From assembly GCA_037444575.1 (NCBI GenBank), contig JBBIME010000004.1, positions 186,001 through 250,000 of the forward strand: a DNA stretch of 64,000 nt. Direction: 5' to 3'. The notes beneath the pieces were generated by a model. The model did no database searches. It was not told the origin of the DNA and was given only the letters and a program-made list of their open reading frames with translations. This DNA comes from Bacteriovorax sp037444575 (lineage in GTDB: Bacteria > Bdellovibrionota > Bacteriovoracia > Bacteriovoracales > Bacteriovoracaceae). Both the position numbers and the translations under genes were made by a program. Every line of letters begins with the position of its first letter. Position 1 is the stretch's first letter. Positions 17,309 to 26,136 of this stretch are shown piece by piece.

Positions 17309-18176
17309 ACTGACAAACTAAAATATGATCTGCATTCATAACTGCAGTTAAATCGTTCTGACAAATACCTGTGTCTTCACCTTCCACCACTTTAATTCCT
17401 CTCGGACAGGCCGGCTCATTTTTTTCTCCGCAATGATTTTGCCCACAGAACTTAGATCCACCTTGAGGACATTGATAATCAACGACCTGATACCAACCAT
17501 AGCGGCATTCATTGCATCGATCTTCACCTATGTTTTGACAATTTTTATCAACCTGCAAACAACGAATACTCGATCCACGGCTAAAACGATCGCTCAATTT
17601 CCCAAGATACTTATTATTCTGATTTTCAAAACTATCTTCATTGATTCTCAAAAAAGTCATCCCAGGATAAAGTTTTTTCTCTTTTACCGGCTGATATTTT
17701 TCATGAACAAGACCATCCTCGATATTAGGAAGAAGAAATTTCCATGATTTTTTTTGATCCTGAATTTTAAAATCAAATGTGATTTTAAAATTTGAAAGAG
17801 ATACGGTTAGATCTTTAACGTTTTTTATTTCAAGCCAAGACTCTCCACTGCCAACGTCAGGACATGTTGCATCCGTTTTCAATTCTTCAATTTTAATTAG
17901 TCCAGGAATTTTTTTGTAGGGAACTTGATAATAAACACAATGAGTTTTTAAACTTAATCCCCCTTCAGTTGGAATCGTCAAACGAAACAACAACTGTGAA
18001 ATTCCAGGTGGTCTTGTAATCATTTCCCCGTTAGTTTTTAAATCTTGAAGTTTATAAGCGTAAAGCCACTCATTATAAATCTTCATTTCATCTTCTGTTT
18101 TGGCACCTATCTCTTTGCCCAAAAAAAGACATGATGAAAGTCCCAATATCATGAACAATGTTATGATCAATTTCAT
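17307..18176 (-). CDS. Cys-rich lipoprotein of unknown function
   Basis: 289 residues from the ATG at 18176, which overlaps the upstream stop as ATGA. Lipobox GLSSC. Residues about 200-289 contain twelve or more cysteines in CxxC/CxNxC spacings (CRYGWYQVVDYQC, CGQNHCGEKNEPAC), a disulfide-rich domain like those of secreted adhesins. Coupled to the formylglycine-enzyme-like gene before it. Confidence 0.75.
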   Translation of the reverse strand: MKLIITLFMILGLSSCLFLGKEIGAKTEDEMKIYNEWLYAYKLQDLKTNGEMITRPPGISQLLFRLTIPTEGGLSLKTHCVYYQVPYKKIPGLIKIEELKTDATCPDVGSGESWLEIKNVKDLTVSLSNFKITFDFKIQDQKKSWKFLLPNIEDGLVHEKYQPVKEKKLYPGMTFLRINEDSFENQNNKYLGKLSDRFSRGSSIRCLQVDKNCQNIGEDRCNECRYGWYQVVDYQCPQGGSKFCGQNHCGEKNEPACPRGIKVVEGEDTGICQNDLTAVMNADHILVCQ

Positions 18177-19375
18177 TTGGACTCTCTCATGCAACGAAAA
18201 CCTACTTGAAATTTATCAACTGTAACATTTTCTGGATTAATTCCTTTGAAATTAAAATGGCGGAGTTCAAATCCCTCACCATCCCATCCTGCTCGAAATC
18301 CCAATTTATGCCATGGAGATTTAAAATTAAAATAAAAAGAAGATGCTTTCAGATTGCTTTCTGGATCGATGGGATTTCTAAAGGCCTCAAGTACTCCTCC
18401 CATTGAATCCATAACTCCTGCCCATGTAGGACTCGTAGAATTGAGTTGATAAGATTTTGTGGCAAAGCATTCTTTGGCATAGATGAGATTGCAATCTGCT
18501 TTAAATTCACTTTTCTTTTTAGTCCAGTAGTAAGGTGAACGAGTATTTTTCTTAGGGAGAACATCCTCAAGATCCATTGGTAAAAAAGTAGCGGCATCAA
18601 AATAATGAGCGAGCAATAACTGCTTTCCTTTAAATGAACAATAATTTTCCATCTGCTCTTCAGTTAAATTAATTGCAGGTAAAAATGTTTCATCTGCTTC
18701 TTTTTTTAAAATTCCTTTTGTGAATTCAGGATTACCAAAATCAATCCACTCATTAATTTCCTGGTTAGTAACCAGGTGTCGATCGATGTAAATATTTTGA
18801 TTAAAATTATCAAAGCGATAATCTTCGGCCCCACTCACCTCTTCACCGTAAGCATAGGCCCTACTCGGTAAATAAACTTCCTGGCAAGAATCATTCAAAA
18901 GTAGATTGAGACGCAAGTGTGTTTGATTATCTTCAATCGTGAAAAGATATCCTGAATTTTTTAATCCAACGTGAGCAGTATTAGATTTAGTCAGATAACG
19001 ATACTGCTTTTGATTTTTAGTTTCTGGTTTTACAAAATGATAATTTAATTTCTTGTTAAAGTGAGCATTGCATTCCAAAAGCATTGGATTGCAACGCATG
19101 AGTGAATCATCAAATTTGGAATTTATTTTTTGGAATTTTAAACAATCGCTCTTGTATAAATTCCATTCGCGCGAATCTTCACCCTCATTCCAGATGCGAT
19201 GAATCTCAGAAGAGTTTTCCAACAATCGTTCCATTGCAAGCTTATCCTGAACAAATTGATCAGACTTTGATTCATTTTGAGGGTTTTTTAGATAAAAAAA
19301 CCACACACCGAGAAGCAAAACGGCACAAAGTGACAGTAGAATCAGCACGGCATTGGATCTTTTGAATTCTTTCAT
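18173..19375 (-). CDS. Membrane-anchored protein with formylglycine-generating-enzyme (SUMF1) fold
   Basis: 400 residues. N-terminal membrane anchor (residues 10-28, VLILLSLCAVLLLGVWFFYL), periplasmic linker, then a C-terminal FGE-sulfatase domain from about 195: DRHLVTNQEINEWIDF, MENYCSFKGKQLLLAHYFDAAT, and the closing GFRCMRESK, the family's usual end. The domain's N-terminal metal and substrate residues look divergent, so a binding or scaffolding role is as likely as catalysis. Operon with the Cys-rich lipoprotein (4-nt overlap). Confidence 0.8.
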   Translation of the reverse strand: MKEFKRSNAVLILLSLCAVLLLGVWFFYLKNPQNESKSDQFVQDKLAMERLLENSSEIHRIWNEGEDSREWNLYKSDCLKFQKINSKFDDSLMRCNPMLLECNAHFNKKLNYHFVKPETKNQKQYRYLTKSNTAHVGLKNSGYLFTIEDNQTHLRLNLLLNDSCQEVYLPSRAYAYGEEVSGAEDYRFDNFNQNIYIDRHLVTNQEINEWIDFGNPEFTKGILKKEADETFLPAINLTEEQMENYCSFKGKQLLLAHYFDAATFLPMDLEDVLPKKNTRSPYYWTKKKSEFKADCNLIYAKECFATKSYQLNSTSPTWAGVMDSMGGVLEAFRNPIDPESNLKASSFYFNFKSPWHKLGFRAGWDGEGFELRHFNFKGINPENVTVDKFQVGFRCMRESK

Positions 19376-19432
19376 AAGAGTTTACAATTATAACTAACAA
19401 CTCTCAATGTGGAAACATGCAAAGGAAATAGT

Positions 19433-21637
19433 ATGAATCATCTCGACTGGATTCACAAAGCAACAGAACAAACCGACACTCAATCTGAAATACTTTCTTT
19501 CAGTGACTACATGGATATTTTTGAAAAAAATTCCAAACATGAATGTAGACCTACCTACGAATTTATCCATGACATGCTTAAGCATTATGGAGTAAATGCT
19601 GATGGATCATACAAACTATTTCAAATGAATCATCCAGATTGTCCTCCTGTTTATGGGCAGACAAAAGTTCAACAGGCGATTGCTCAAAACCTGGTTAATT
19701 TCAGTGAAGAAGGATTTAACAATAAATTTATTCTACTCATTGGACCTAATGGTTCTTCAAAATCATCACTGGTTAAAAAATTAATCAAAGGACTAGAAGA
19801 TTATTCTGAAACAGATGAAGGAAAACTTTTTAGTTTTAGCTGGATTTTCCCAATTGAGAATTACATCAAAGGATCCCTTGGACTTGCTAGCACTGTACGA
19901 GACACAAATCTGGTTAGCTATGCTTACCTAGAGGATAAAGAGATATCTGCTATTATGCCTTCAGAGCTCAAAGATCACCCTCTCCTACTCATTCCTAAAG
20001 AGTATCGCCAAGAACTCATAGAGAAGGCCCTCGCGGGTGATGATCGTTTACTTGAATCTGTGAGAAAATCTTATCTCTATCGCGGGGATCTTTCTAAGAG
20101 AAATCGCATGATCTATGATGCTCTCTTGAAAAACTATAAAGGGAAACATCAGGAAGTTTTAAAACATATTCGTGTTGAGCGCTTCACGATCAGCAAACGT
20201 TATTCAACTTCTGCTGTAACGATTGAACCTCAAATCCATGTCGATGCTCGCATGCAACAAATCACAATGGATAAACGACTTCAAAGTCTTCCTCCGAGTC
20301 TGCAATCGCTTAATCTATTCTCTCTTCAAGGTGAAGCCGTCATGGCCAATCGCGGAGTTCTTGAATATTCAGATCTTTTAAAGCGTCCGCTTGATGCTTA
20401 CAAGTACCTTCTCATGACCATGGAGACAGGATCGATTAACCTTCAGGGAATTTTAACTGAACTGGATATTTTCTTTATTGGAACTTCAAATGAAATCCAT
20501 CTGGCAGCTTTTAAACAACACCCTGACTTTAATTCTTTTAAAGGAAGATTTAATTTCGTCACTGTTCCTTATTTATTAGACGTTCGCGATGAAGAAAAAA
20601 TTTATACTGAACAAGTCGAAGGTATAAAAGACCGTTCGTGTTTTTCACCTCATTCGCTGAATGCCCTATGCTTGTTTGCGGTAATGTCTCGTCTCAGAGT
20701 TTGTCAGACGAAAAACTACAACGATAAAAAACTAGCAAACATTGCAACTAACTTAAATCCACTTGAAAAAGCATTGTATCTAGCTGGCGTAGAGCTTCCG
20801 GAAAGACTCGACATCGAATCAAAGCAAATTCTAAAGCAAGGCCAGGAAGAGATACTAAATGAGTATATCAACGACAGTCTTTACGAGGGAAAATTTGGTC
20901 TTTCTCCTCGCGATTTAAAGCATGTTATTTATAAACTTTCATCTCTTCATAAGAATGTTACATTTGTTGAAGTGCTTGAGCATCTTCACCAATTGATTTT
21001 AAAGAAAGGTGAATACGATTTCTTAAATATGGCCCCACAGGCCGATTACCACAACCCTGTACGCTATTTGGAATTAATCAAAGACTACAACTTGAATATC
21101 TTTGATCGCGAGTTAAGAAATTCATTGGGACTAGTTGATGATCGCTCATATGAAGACTACATCAAACGCTACATTGAAAACGTGAACGCCCTCATTAAAG
21201 GCGAAAAAATTAAGAATGCGATGACGGGTAAATTTGTTGATCCGGATGACTTCTTCATTAAGGAATTTGAGTCTGCAATAAGCTTAAAAGAAGATCCAAA
21301 AACTTATCGCTCGCTTCTTATTTCTAAACTTGGTGCGTACTTCTTAGATAATCCGGGAAAACCAATCGTCTACACAGACGTCTTCCCTGATTTAGTAGAT
21401 CGCTTACAAGAATCTTATAGAATTGAGCAAAAGAAAGTGATTCTTACCATTTCTAAAAATCTCGTATTCTTTGAAGCTGAAATGTCGAAAAATGTTAGCG
21501 CGAATCAAGGGACTCCTCTTTCAGATGAAAATAGAAAGCAAATTAAAGGAGTACTTAAAAATCTTGAAACTCGTTTTGGATATACTGAAGGGGCCGCGAT
21601 GTCTCTTCTTAAATTTTTAATTAAAGAAAAATACTAA
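19433..21637 (+). CDS. prkA: PrkA-type AAA+ protein (serine protein kinase family)
   Basis: 734 residues from the ATG at 19433, with GGA upstream; an in-frame GTG at 19409 is weaker. N-terminal AAA domain with P-loop GPNGSSKSS, the FSWIFPIENY block, the long insertion PPSLQSLNLFSLQGEAVMANRGVLEYSDLLKR and the EGIKDRSCFSPHSLNALCLFAV sensor region, all typical of PrkA. The C-terminal part (DDRSYEDYIKRYIENVNALI) carries the claimed kinase-like segment. PrkA proteins are linked to starvation and sporulation responses. No YeaH/SpoVR partner is in the window. Confidence 0.94.
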   Translation: MNHLDWIHKATEQTDTQSEILSFSDYMDIFEKNSKHECRPTYEFIHDMLKHYGVNADGSYKLFQMNHPDCPPVYGQTKVQQAIAQNLVNFSEEGFNNKFILLIGPNGSSKSSLVKKLIKGLEDYSETDEGKLFSFSWIFPIENYIKGSLGLASTVRDTNLVSYAYLEDKEISAIMPSELKDHPLLLIPKEYRQELIEKALAGDDRLLESVRKSYLYRGDLSKRNRMIYDALLKNYKGKHQEVLKHIRVERFTISKRYSTSAVTIEPQIHVDARMQQITMDKRLQSLPPSLQSLNLFSLQGEAVMANRGVLEYSDLLKRPLDAYKYLLMTMETGSINLQGILTELDIFFIGTSNEIHLAAFKQHPDFNSFKGRFNFVTVPYLLDVRDEEKIYTEQVEGIKDRSCFSPHSLNALCLFAVMSRLRVCQTKNYNDKKLANIATNLNPLEKALYLAGVELPERLDIESKQILKQGQEEILNEYINDSLYEGKFGLSPRDLKHVIYKLSSLHKNVTFVEVLEHLHQLILKKGEYDFLNMAPQADYHNPVRYLELIKDYNLNIFDRELRNSLGLVDDRSYEDYIKRYIENVNALIKGEKIKNAMTGKFVDPDDFFIKEFESAISLKEDPKTYRSLLISKLGAYFLDNPGKPIVYTDVFPDLVDRLQESYRIEQKKVILTISKNLVFFEAEMSKNVSANQGTPLSDENRKQIKGVLKNLETRFGYTEGAAMSLLKFLIKEKY

Positions 21638-21645
21638 GTGATTTA

Positions 21646-22722
21646 ATGAGTATCTTAAGTAAAGCTTACCGCGCCGACATGTTCGAAGTCCGCCATCTGG
21701 TTGATGAAGAACATGACGGCTTGAGGCTTGATCAATTTCTTGGACTTTATCTCGATTCTTTTTCTAGAGAAACAATCAAAAGAAAAATTAAAGATAAGGA
21801 GATAACAGTTGTGGGTCGCCCAGGGACGCACAAGCCTTCCACTATTCTTCATCACAAAGATGAAGTCGTTATTCGCTTTTTTAAAAGCAAATACGAAGAT
21901 GAGTACTGGAGAGGTGAAAAACTTGAATTGCAAACTGCCCCAGATGTAGTTTTTGAGGATGATGAATTAATCGTTATTTCTAAGCCAGCATTCATGTCTA
22001 CTCACCCCGCGGGAAGACACGTTTTTAATTGCGCGACGGTGCACTTTGAAATGAAGTATGAGAAAACCATCCATTCTCTTCATCGCATTGATCGAGAAAC
22101 CTCAGGCATATTAATGCTTGGAAAAACTCCCAAGATGGCCAATGAGATGATGGTGCATTTTGAAAATGATGACATCAAAAAATGCTATCTCTTTATTTCA
22201 AAAGTTAATTCTCATTATCATGGCAAAGCTGAATTCATTGCCAATGAAAGAATGGGCTCACCTGATGAAGGATTAAAACGAGTGTATGTTGAATCTTATC
22301 CTGAAGATTCTCTCGAAGGAAAACACGCCAGAACCTTCTTTTATATTTTGGAAAAAGTTGGCGACTACGTCATTGGAATTGCCTGTCCTCAAACAGGACG
22401 CCAACACCAAATCCGAGTGCATGCTCTTGCTCATGGAATTCCTTTAATCGGCGACAAGCTTTACTTAGGTTCTTATGAATTATTCCAACGCTTCAAAGAC
22501 CAGGTCGCTAGTGATGCCGATCACGACTTGATGGAAATTCCGCGCCATGCTCTTCACGCTATTGCGCTAAAGATTCCTTATAAAAAAGAAGAGAAGATTT
22601 TTATCACTAAAATTCCTAATGATTTAAAGGACTGGATAAAAGAGAAGACTTCTCTCTCAATTGAAGCACTCGAAGAAAAAATCAATCAAACAGTTCAAAA
22701 ATACTACAAAGAACAAGCTTAA
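21646..22722 (+). CDS. RluA-family RNA pseudouridine synthase
   Basis: 358 residues. An N-terminal S4 RNA-binding domain (DGLRLDQFLGLYLDSFSRETIKRKIKDKEITV) is followed by the catalytic domain with the HRIDRETSGILML motif, whose Asp is catalytic, and GRQHQIRVHALAHGIPLIGDKLY near the end. It isomerises specific uridines in rRNA or tRNA. Target (RluD- or RluC-like) cannot be read from sequence alone. It starts 8 nt after prkA and is probably cotranscribed. Confidence 0.93.
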   Translation: MSILSKAYRADMFEVRHLVDEEHDGLRLDQFLGLYLDSFSRETIKRKIKDKEITVVGRPGTHKPSTILHHKDEVVIRFFKSKYEDEYWRGEKLELQTAPDVVFEDDELIVISKPAFMSTHPAGRHVFNCATVHFEMKYEKTIHSLHRIDRETSGILMLGKTPKMANEMMVHFENDDIKKCYLFISKVNSHYHGKAEFIANERMGSPDEGLKRVYVESYPEDSLEGKHARTFFYILEKVGDYVIGIACPQTGRQHQIRVHALAHGIPLIGDKLYLGSYELFQRFKDQVASDADHDLMEIPRHALHAIALKIPYKKEEKIFITKIPNDLKDWIKEKTSLSIEALEEKINQTVQKYYKEQA

Positions 22723-22817
22723 ATAAAAGGGCCCCCCTCTGTAATTTCTACAGACTCTCCCAAAAGAATTCCATTTTCACATATACTAGTTCCGATCAAA
22801 AACTTTAGGAGACCCCT

Positions 22818-23462
22818 ATGAAGAATCTATTTCTTTTAGCAGCTATTACCCTATCGACCTTAACATCAGTAACATATGCTCAAGATAGCACAGCTCTTGA
22901 TTTTAGAGTTAGCACGACCGCATCGGCACCTCAGTTTCCAATAATCAATTTTCATAAGGTTAATGATGGAATTTATAGAGGAGCTCGTCTTGAGACGGCC
23001 CAAGGTTACCAGTACCTGGCCAGTCTTGGTGTGAAAACAATTATCAATCTTCAAGGTGGAGATCTTCATTCGAAGCTTGGAAGCGTTATGGGAAATATCG
23101 AACCAGGAGAGAGACCAGAGGTCATTGAAAAAGAAAAGCAAACAGCTTTAGTTCTTGGAATGAATTTTGTTAATACTCCACTTAATTCACTAGGCGATGT
23201 TACTCGCGAAGAAAATGCAGCGATTGATGAAACTCTCGACATCATGAATGATCAGGGAAATCAACCAATCTATATTCACTGTGAACACGGAGCTGATAGA
23301 ACAGGTCTTCTCGTTGCTCTTTATCGCGTAAAATATGAAGGAATGGATGTTGAAGCTGCTCACAAAGAATGGCTGCAGAATGGTCACAATCTTCTTCACA
23401 GAGTATTCACAGGGGACCTTGATGAGTACTACTACAAAAAAGTAAAAGAATTTAAGAGATAA
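22818..23462 (+). CDS. Secreted dual-specificity/tyrosine phosphatase
   Basis: 214 residues with a Sec signal peptide (LFLLAAITLSTLTSVTYA). The phosphatase loop is HCEHGADRTG with nucleophile Cys155 and Arg161. Upstream, GIYRGARLETAQGYQYLASLGVKTIINLQ is the usual DSP/PTP N-terminal block and supplies the general-acid region. An exported phosphatase may act in the periplasm or, in a predator, on prey. It is convergent with arsC and their 3' ends overlap by 11 nt. Confidence 0.9.
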   Translation: MKNLFLLAAITLSTLTSVTYAQDSTALDFRVSTTASAPQFPIINFHKVNDGIYRGARLETAQGYQYLASLGVKTIINLQGGDLHSKLGSVMGNIEPGERPEVIEKEKQTALVLGMNFVNTPLNSLGDVTREENAAIDETLDIMNDQGNQPIYIHCEHGADRTGLLVALYRVKYEGMDVEAAHKEWLQNGHNLLHRVFTGDLDEYYYKKVKEFKR

Positions 23463-23880
23463 TTTTTTCTAAATCATTTTGAATAAACGTTTTGATTTCC
23501 TCTCGCACTCGTCGGTAGTGCGAGAGGATTTTTTCTTCATCAGTAAGACCAACGGCCAGTTTCGGCGGGTCATCAAAGCCAACATGTCTGACTATTGCTT
23601 TCCCTAAAAAGACAGGACAATTCTCATGGGCGTGTCCACAAACAGTAATGACGATATCGAATTCGATAGGGCCTAAATCAAGAAGTGTCTTGGAGTATTG
23701 TGAGCTGATATCAACTCCACTCTCCTTCATCACTTTCATCGCCCGTTCATTCATGCCATGTTTTTCAATTCCGGCAGAATATATTTCGCACTTATCCCCA
23801 AAAAAGTGCCGCGCAAACCCCTCCGCCATTTGAGAGCGACAGGAATTGCCCGTACATAAAAAAAGGATCCTTTTATTCAT
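23452..23880 (-). CDS. arsC: Arsenate reductase, thioredoxin-coupled (LMW-phosphatase fold)
   Basis: 142 residues. P-loop CTGNSCRS (Cys9, Arg15) plus the redox pair Cys81 and Cys88 in VCGHAHENCP. These are the three-cysteine relay of the S. aureus pI258 ArsC type, which reduces arsenate to arsenite. Second gene of an operon with a MerR-family regulator 6 nt upstream. No ArsR or ArsB/Acr3 is in the window, so arsenite efflux must be elsewhere if this is arsenic resistance. Confidence 0.93.
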   Translation of the reverse strand: MNKRILFLCTGNSCRSQMAEGFARHFFGDKCEIYSAGIEKHGMNERAMKVMKESGVDISSQYSKTLLDLGPIEFDIVITVCGHAHENCPVFLGKAIVRHVGFDDPPKLAVGLTDEEKILSHYRRVREEIKTFIQNDLEKIIS

Positions 23881-23886
23881 AAAAAC

Positions 23887-24297
23887 CTAACAACATTTTT
23901 TCTCAAAACAGTCCATGACTTTAATTTTTTTCATTTCATCAGAACTTTCATCGCATGCGCATGAAAGCGTCGTGAGCGACTGCTTAATTTGTTTTAAATC
24001 ATTTATTTTTTCATCAATCTCTAATATTTTTTTTGCAACTTTTTCTTTTACTAGATCGCAAGTTGCGCGAGGTTTGGTGTTTATCTCAAGTAGTTCTTTT
24101 ATTTCTTTTAAGCTAAAACCTAATTCCTTAACCTTTTTTATGAAAGTAATTCTAGCAAGATGATCTTCGTTGTAATACCGATAGCCATTACTTTTTTTAG
24201 CAGGTTCTTTGAGAATACCTTCGCGCTGATAGAAGCGAATCGTCTCTAAGTTTACGCCAGCGAGTTCTGCTAATTTGCCAATTGTTACATTTTCCAT
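23887..24297 (-). CDS. MerR-family metal-responsive regulator
   Basis: 136 residues. N-terminal winged HTH (VTIGKLAELAGVNLETIRFYQREGIL), a long dimerisation helix and metal-site cysteines Cys80, Cys113/115 and a C-terminal CFEKKCC. The first two match the positions used by mercuric MerR (Cys82 and Cys117), so Hg(II), or another thiophilic metal or metalloid such as As(III), is plausible. It would autoregulate and activate arsC through the 19-bp-spacer promoter right before its start. A MerR rather than ArsR regulator for arsC is unusual. Confidence 0.9.
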   Translation of the reverse strand: MENVTIGKLAELAGVNLETIRFYQREGILKEPAKKSNGYRYYNEDHLARITFIKKVKELGFSLKEIKELLEINTKPRATCDLVKEKVAKKILEIDEKINDLKQIKQSLTTLSCACDESSDEMKKIKVMDCFEKKCC

Positions 24298-24302
24298 GAT
24301 TC

Positions 24303-24333
24303 ATTATAAACCCTGTACCTTAGTACAGAGCAA
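24303..24333 (-). promoter_or_regulatory. MerR-type promoter-operator of the merR-arsC operon
   Basis: Minus strand -35 TTGCTC (24333-24328), exactly 19 nt, -10 TATAAT (24308-24303). The operator CTGTAC-ctta-GTACAG (24313-24328) fills the spacer, with the same 6-4-6 geometry and GTAC core as the mer operator. The start site would fall at about 24296-24297, which is the ATG, so the mRNA is probably leaderless. Confidence 0.9.
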
Positions 24334-24340
24334 ATACTTT

Positions 24341-25078
24341 TTATAAATGTTGCTTCAGATAGTTAAGAACACCGTAAGGCCCGATATTTTCGTCGCCTGT
24401 AAGTATTGTTGTCGGTTTATGAATCAGTTGGTCTAAAACAGTTGAGATGTTTGCTACCCCGACTGATTTGGGAAATGATTTAAACATGGCCTGATCATTA
24501 AGCGAATCGCCAAAGAAGACACACTCTTTTTCATTGGTTCCATGTTTTTTCAGAAAGTGTTCAACGGCCAGGTACTTTGAGACTTTTCCACACCAGAAAT
24601 TCAAATGAACATTTGAAGTTGAAAAATTTATGTTATGAGTTCCAAGAAACTCTTCGATATGGCGAAAGAGAATTCCATCTTGAAGATCGTGAAGCTCTAT
24701 AGCGCGATCTGTTTTTCGACCGAAGCTATCAACAGATAATTTTATGTTGGGAAATTTTTGTGCAAATTCAGAAGTAAAATCAGCGAGTCTTTTTACATCT
24801 TCTTCACTTACTAAGCATTCTTCAGTAATAAATTTTCCATTACGGGAAACAATTGTTCCGCCACCTTCAACGATGACATCTTTTAAAAAAGGAAAGTGAG
24901 TGAGAAGAAAATGTCCCCATGAAATAGATCTTCCGGTGACGATAACAAGCGGAGTGTTTTTTGATTCAAGAAGATTAAGGATATCAAAAAAAACAGGACT
25001 CAAACCTTCTTTGTAGGTAAGAGTCCCGTCAAAATCAGAAAAAACTATTTTAAAATTATTCGATTGGATAAGCGACAC
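24341..25078 (-). CDS. HAD-superfamily phosphatase (Cof/sucrose-phosphatase-like)
   Basis: 245 residues starting at GTG (25078), with GGAG 9 nt upstream. HAD motif I is FSDFDGTLT (catalytic Asp pair), motif II VTGRS, and motifs III/IV FFGDSLNDQAMF. The cap sits between motifs II and III, as in class IIB. Substrate unknown, a sugar or polyol phosphate is likely. Its first 23 nt overlap the end of the upstream barrel gene. Confidence 0.88.
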   Translation of the reverse strand: MSLIQSNNFKIVFSDFDGTLTYKEGLSPVFFDILNLLESKNTPLVIVTGRSISWGHFLLTHFPFLKDVIVEGGGTIVSRNGKFITEECLVSEEDVKRLADFTSEFAQKFPNIKLSVDSFGRKTDRAIELHDLQDGILFRHIEEFLGTHNINFSTSNVHLNFWCGKVSKYLAVEHFLKKHGTNEKECVFFGDSLNDQAMFKSFPKSVGVANISTVLDQLIHKPTTILTGDENIGPYGVLNYLKQHL

Positions 25079-25688
25079 CGAAGAAAACTCCAGAGAAGCT
25101 ATCTTTTAATCCAACGATTGCTTCTGCGTTTGCAGTAAGTTTTTTATCAACACCAACGTCAGCTGGGATTACACCAGCGATACCAATGTTCGCACTCATT
25201 GTTGTTTTATAAGAATTGCTGCTTCCATCAAGGCTAATTCCGTATGGAAGTGAAAGGTATGGGAATGCTTCTTTACCCCAGAAGCTAAATCCTTTTGAAA
25301 CACTTGGAGCAAGGCCTAAGATGTTTCTTCTAGAATTGAATTCTTTAGAATTTTCTACGAACGCTTTAATAGAAGTGCGTGGCTGGCTTTCATAATCTGG
25401 GAAAAGTTCGTAATCATACCCAGCAAACAGACGAGCTGAATGCTCCCCACCAGAGATACCAAGACCTGCGTCGATTGTCCCTTTTTCGTTAAGTTTTTGT
25501 GTGTAGCGCGTTTGCATCCCAATACCGCCACCTGTTGAAGTGATCCCTGTGAATTCAGCCGATACAAATTTAGATTCGGCCTCAAGAGGGAATGTTGAGA
25601 TCCCTGTCCCGTAAGCGTGCGCTTGCTGGCTTAAGCCTGTCATCATAACAAGGGCAGCCGTTAATGAAATTGCTTTAAAATTTTTCAT
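25056..25688 (-). CDS. Outer-membrane beta-barrel-like secreted protein
   Basis: 210 residues from the ATG at 25688, with AGGAAGG upstream; the longer frame start is rejected because it would bury the signal peptide. Signal peptide AISLTAALVMMTGLSQQAHA. The mature part is a run of alternating strands with aromatic and glycine belts (IDAGLGISGG, ARLFAGYDYELF, FFGVAYPIE), with no cysteines. It is probably a small outer-membrane barrel. It overlaps the HAD gene by 23 nt. Confidence 0.72.
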   Translation of the reverse strand: MKNFKAISLTAALVMMTGLSQQAHAYGTGISTFPLEAESKFVSAEFTGITSTGGGIGMQTRYTQKLNEKGTIDAGLGISGGEHSARLFAGYDYELFPDYESQPRTSIKAFVENSKEFNSRRNILGLAPSVSKGFSFWGKEAFPYLSLPYGISLDGSSNSYKTTMSANIGIAGVIPADVGVDKKLTANAEAIVGLKDSFSGVFFGVAYPIE

Positions 25689-25805
25689 TTTTACCTTCCT
25701 AACTAAGCATAATGTCATACATTTTATTTAATAGTACAAAAGACAAAGAGTCAAAAATTAACACGGAAAATCTATGGTTAGAATTTCATAGGACCAAAGT
25801 TTTCG

Positions 25806-25834
25806 TTGACTAAGACACGGTTAGCCCTTATAAA
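25806..25834 (+). promoter_or_regulatory. Strong promoter of tRNA-His
   Basis: -35 TTGACT (25806-25811), 17-nt spacer, -10 TATAAA (25829-25834), with transcription expected near 25841, 10 nt before the tRNA. Confidence 0.85.
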
Positions 25835-25850
25835 TGACCCTACTATTTAT

Positions 25851-25927
25851 GGTGGCTGTAGTTCAGTCGGTAGAGCACTAGATTGTGATTCTAGGTGTCG
25901 TGGGTTCGAGCCCCATCAGCCACCCCA
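25851..25927 (+). tRNA. tRNA-His (anticodon GTG)
   Basis: 77 nt with encoded CCA. Eight-base acceptor pairing includes the extra 5' G opposite C73 that marks tRNA-His. The anticodon stem-loop is CTAGA-TTGTGAT-TCTAG and the T loop GTTCGAG. It closely matches E. coli tRNA-His. Its 3' end is the attachment site for the islands that follow. Confidence 0.98.
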
Positions 25928-26056
25928 TTCTTTACAAGTGAAGAATCGGCGACATTTAAAACCACAAAGATCTGTGGTTACTTCCAAAAAAATTCAATTT
26001 GAGGACTTCGCAAGAAGAAATCATTAATTAGCCCAGTCAACCCACTGGGCTTTTTT
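25919..26056 (+). repeat. Attachment-site repeat, copy 1 (tRNA-His 3' end and terminator)
   Basis: GCCACCCCATTCTT (25919-25932) from the tRNA end, then about 58 nt including hairpin AACCACA/TGTGGTT, then a 66-nt block (25991-26056). The 66-nt block recurs at 42974-43039 (about 59 of 66 identical by hand) and, more diverged, at 31481-31545. Each is preceded by the CCATTCTT core. Confidence 0.85.
26031..26056 (+). terminator. Terminator of tRNA-His
   Basis: GCCCAGT-caaccc-ACTGGGC with six T. The stem is intact here and in attachment copy 3. In copy 2 two stem pairs are lost. Confidence 0.85.
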
Positions 26057-26136
26057 ATTTCAAATGCTGAAGATTAGACAATTATAGCAATATTTGTGTG
26101 CTGAAGCTTTAATGAATATTTTGCTTAAGTAAGAGA

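Noticed and set aside
22726..22775. Terminator or regulatory hairpin after the pseudouridine synthase
   Set aside because: Only a 5-bp CTGTA/TACAG stem without a T run; not convincing.
25840..25935. Protein-coding frame over the tRNA-His gene
   Set aside because: The sequence is a complete tRNA with its promoter; the frame is accidental.
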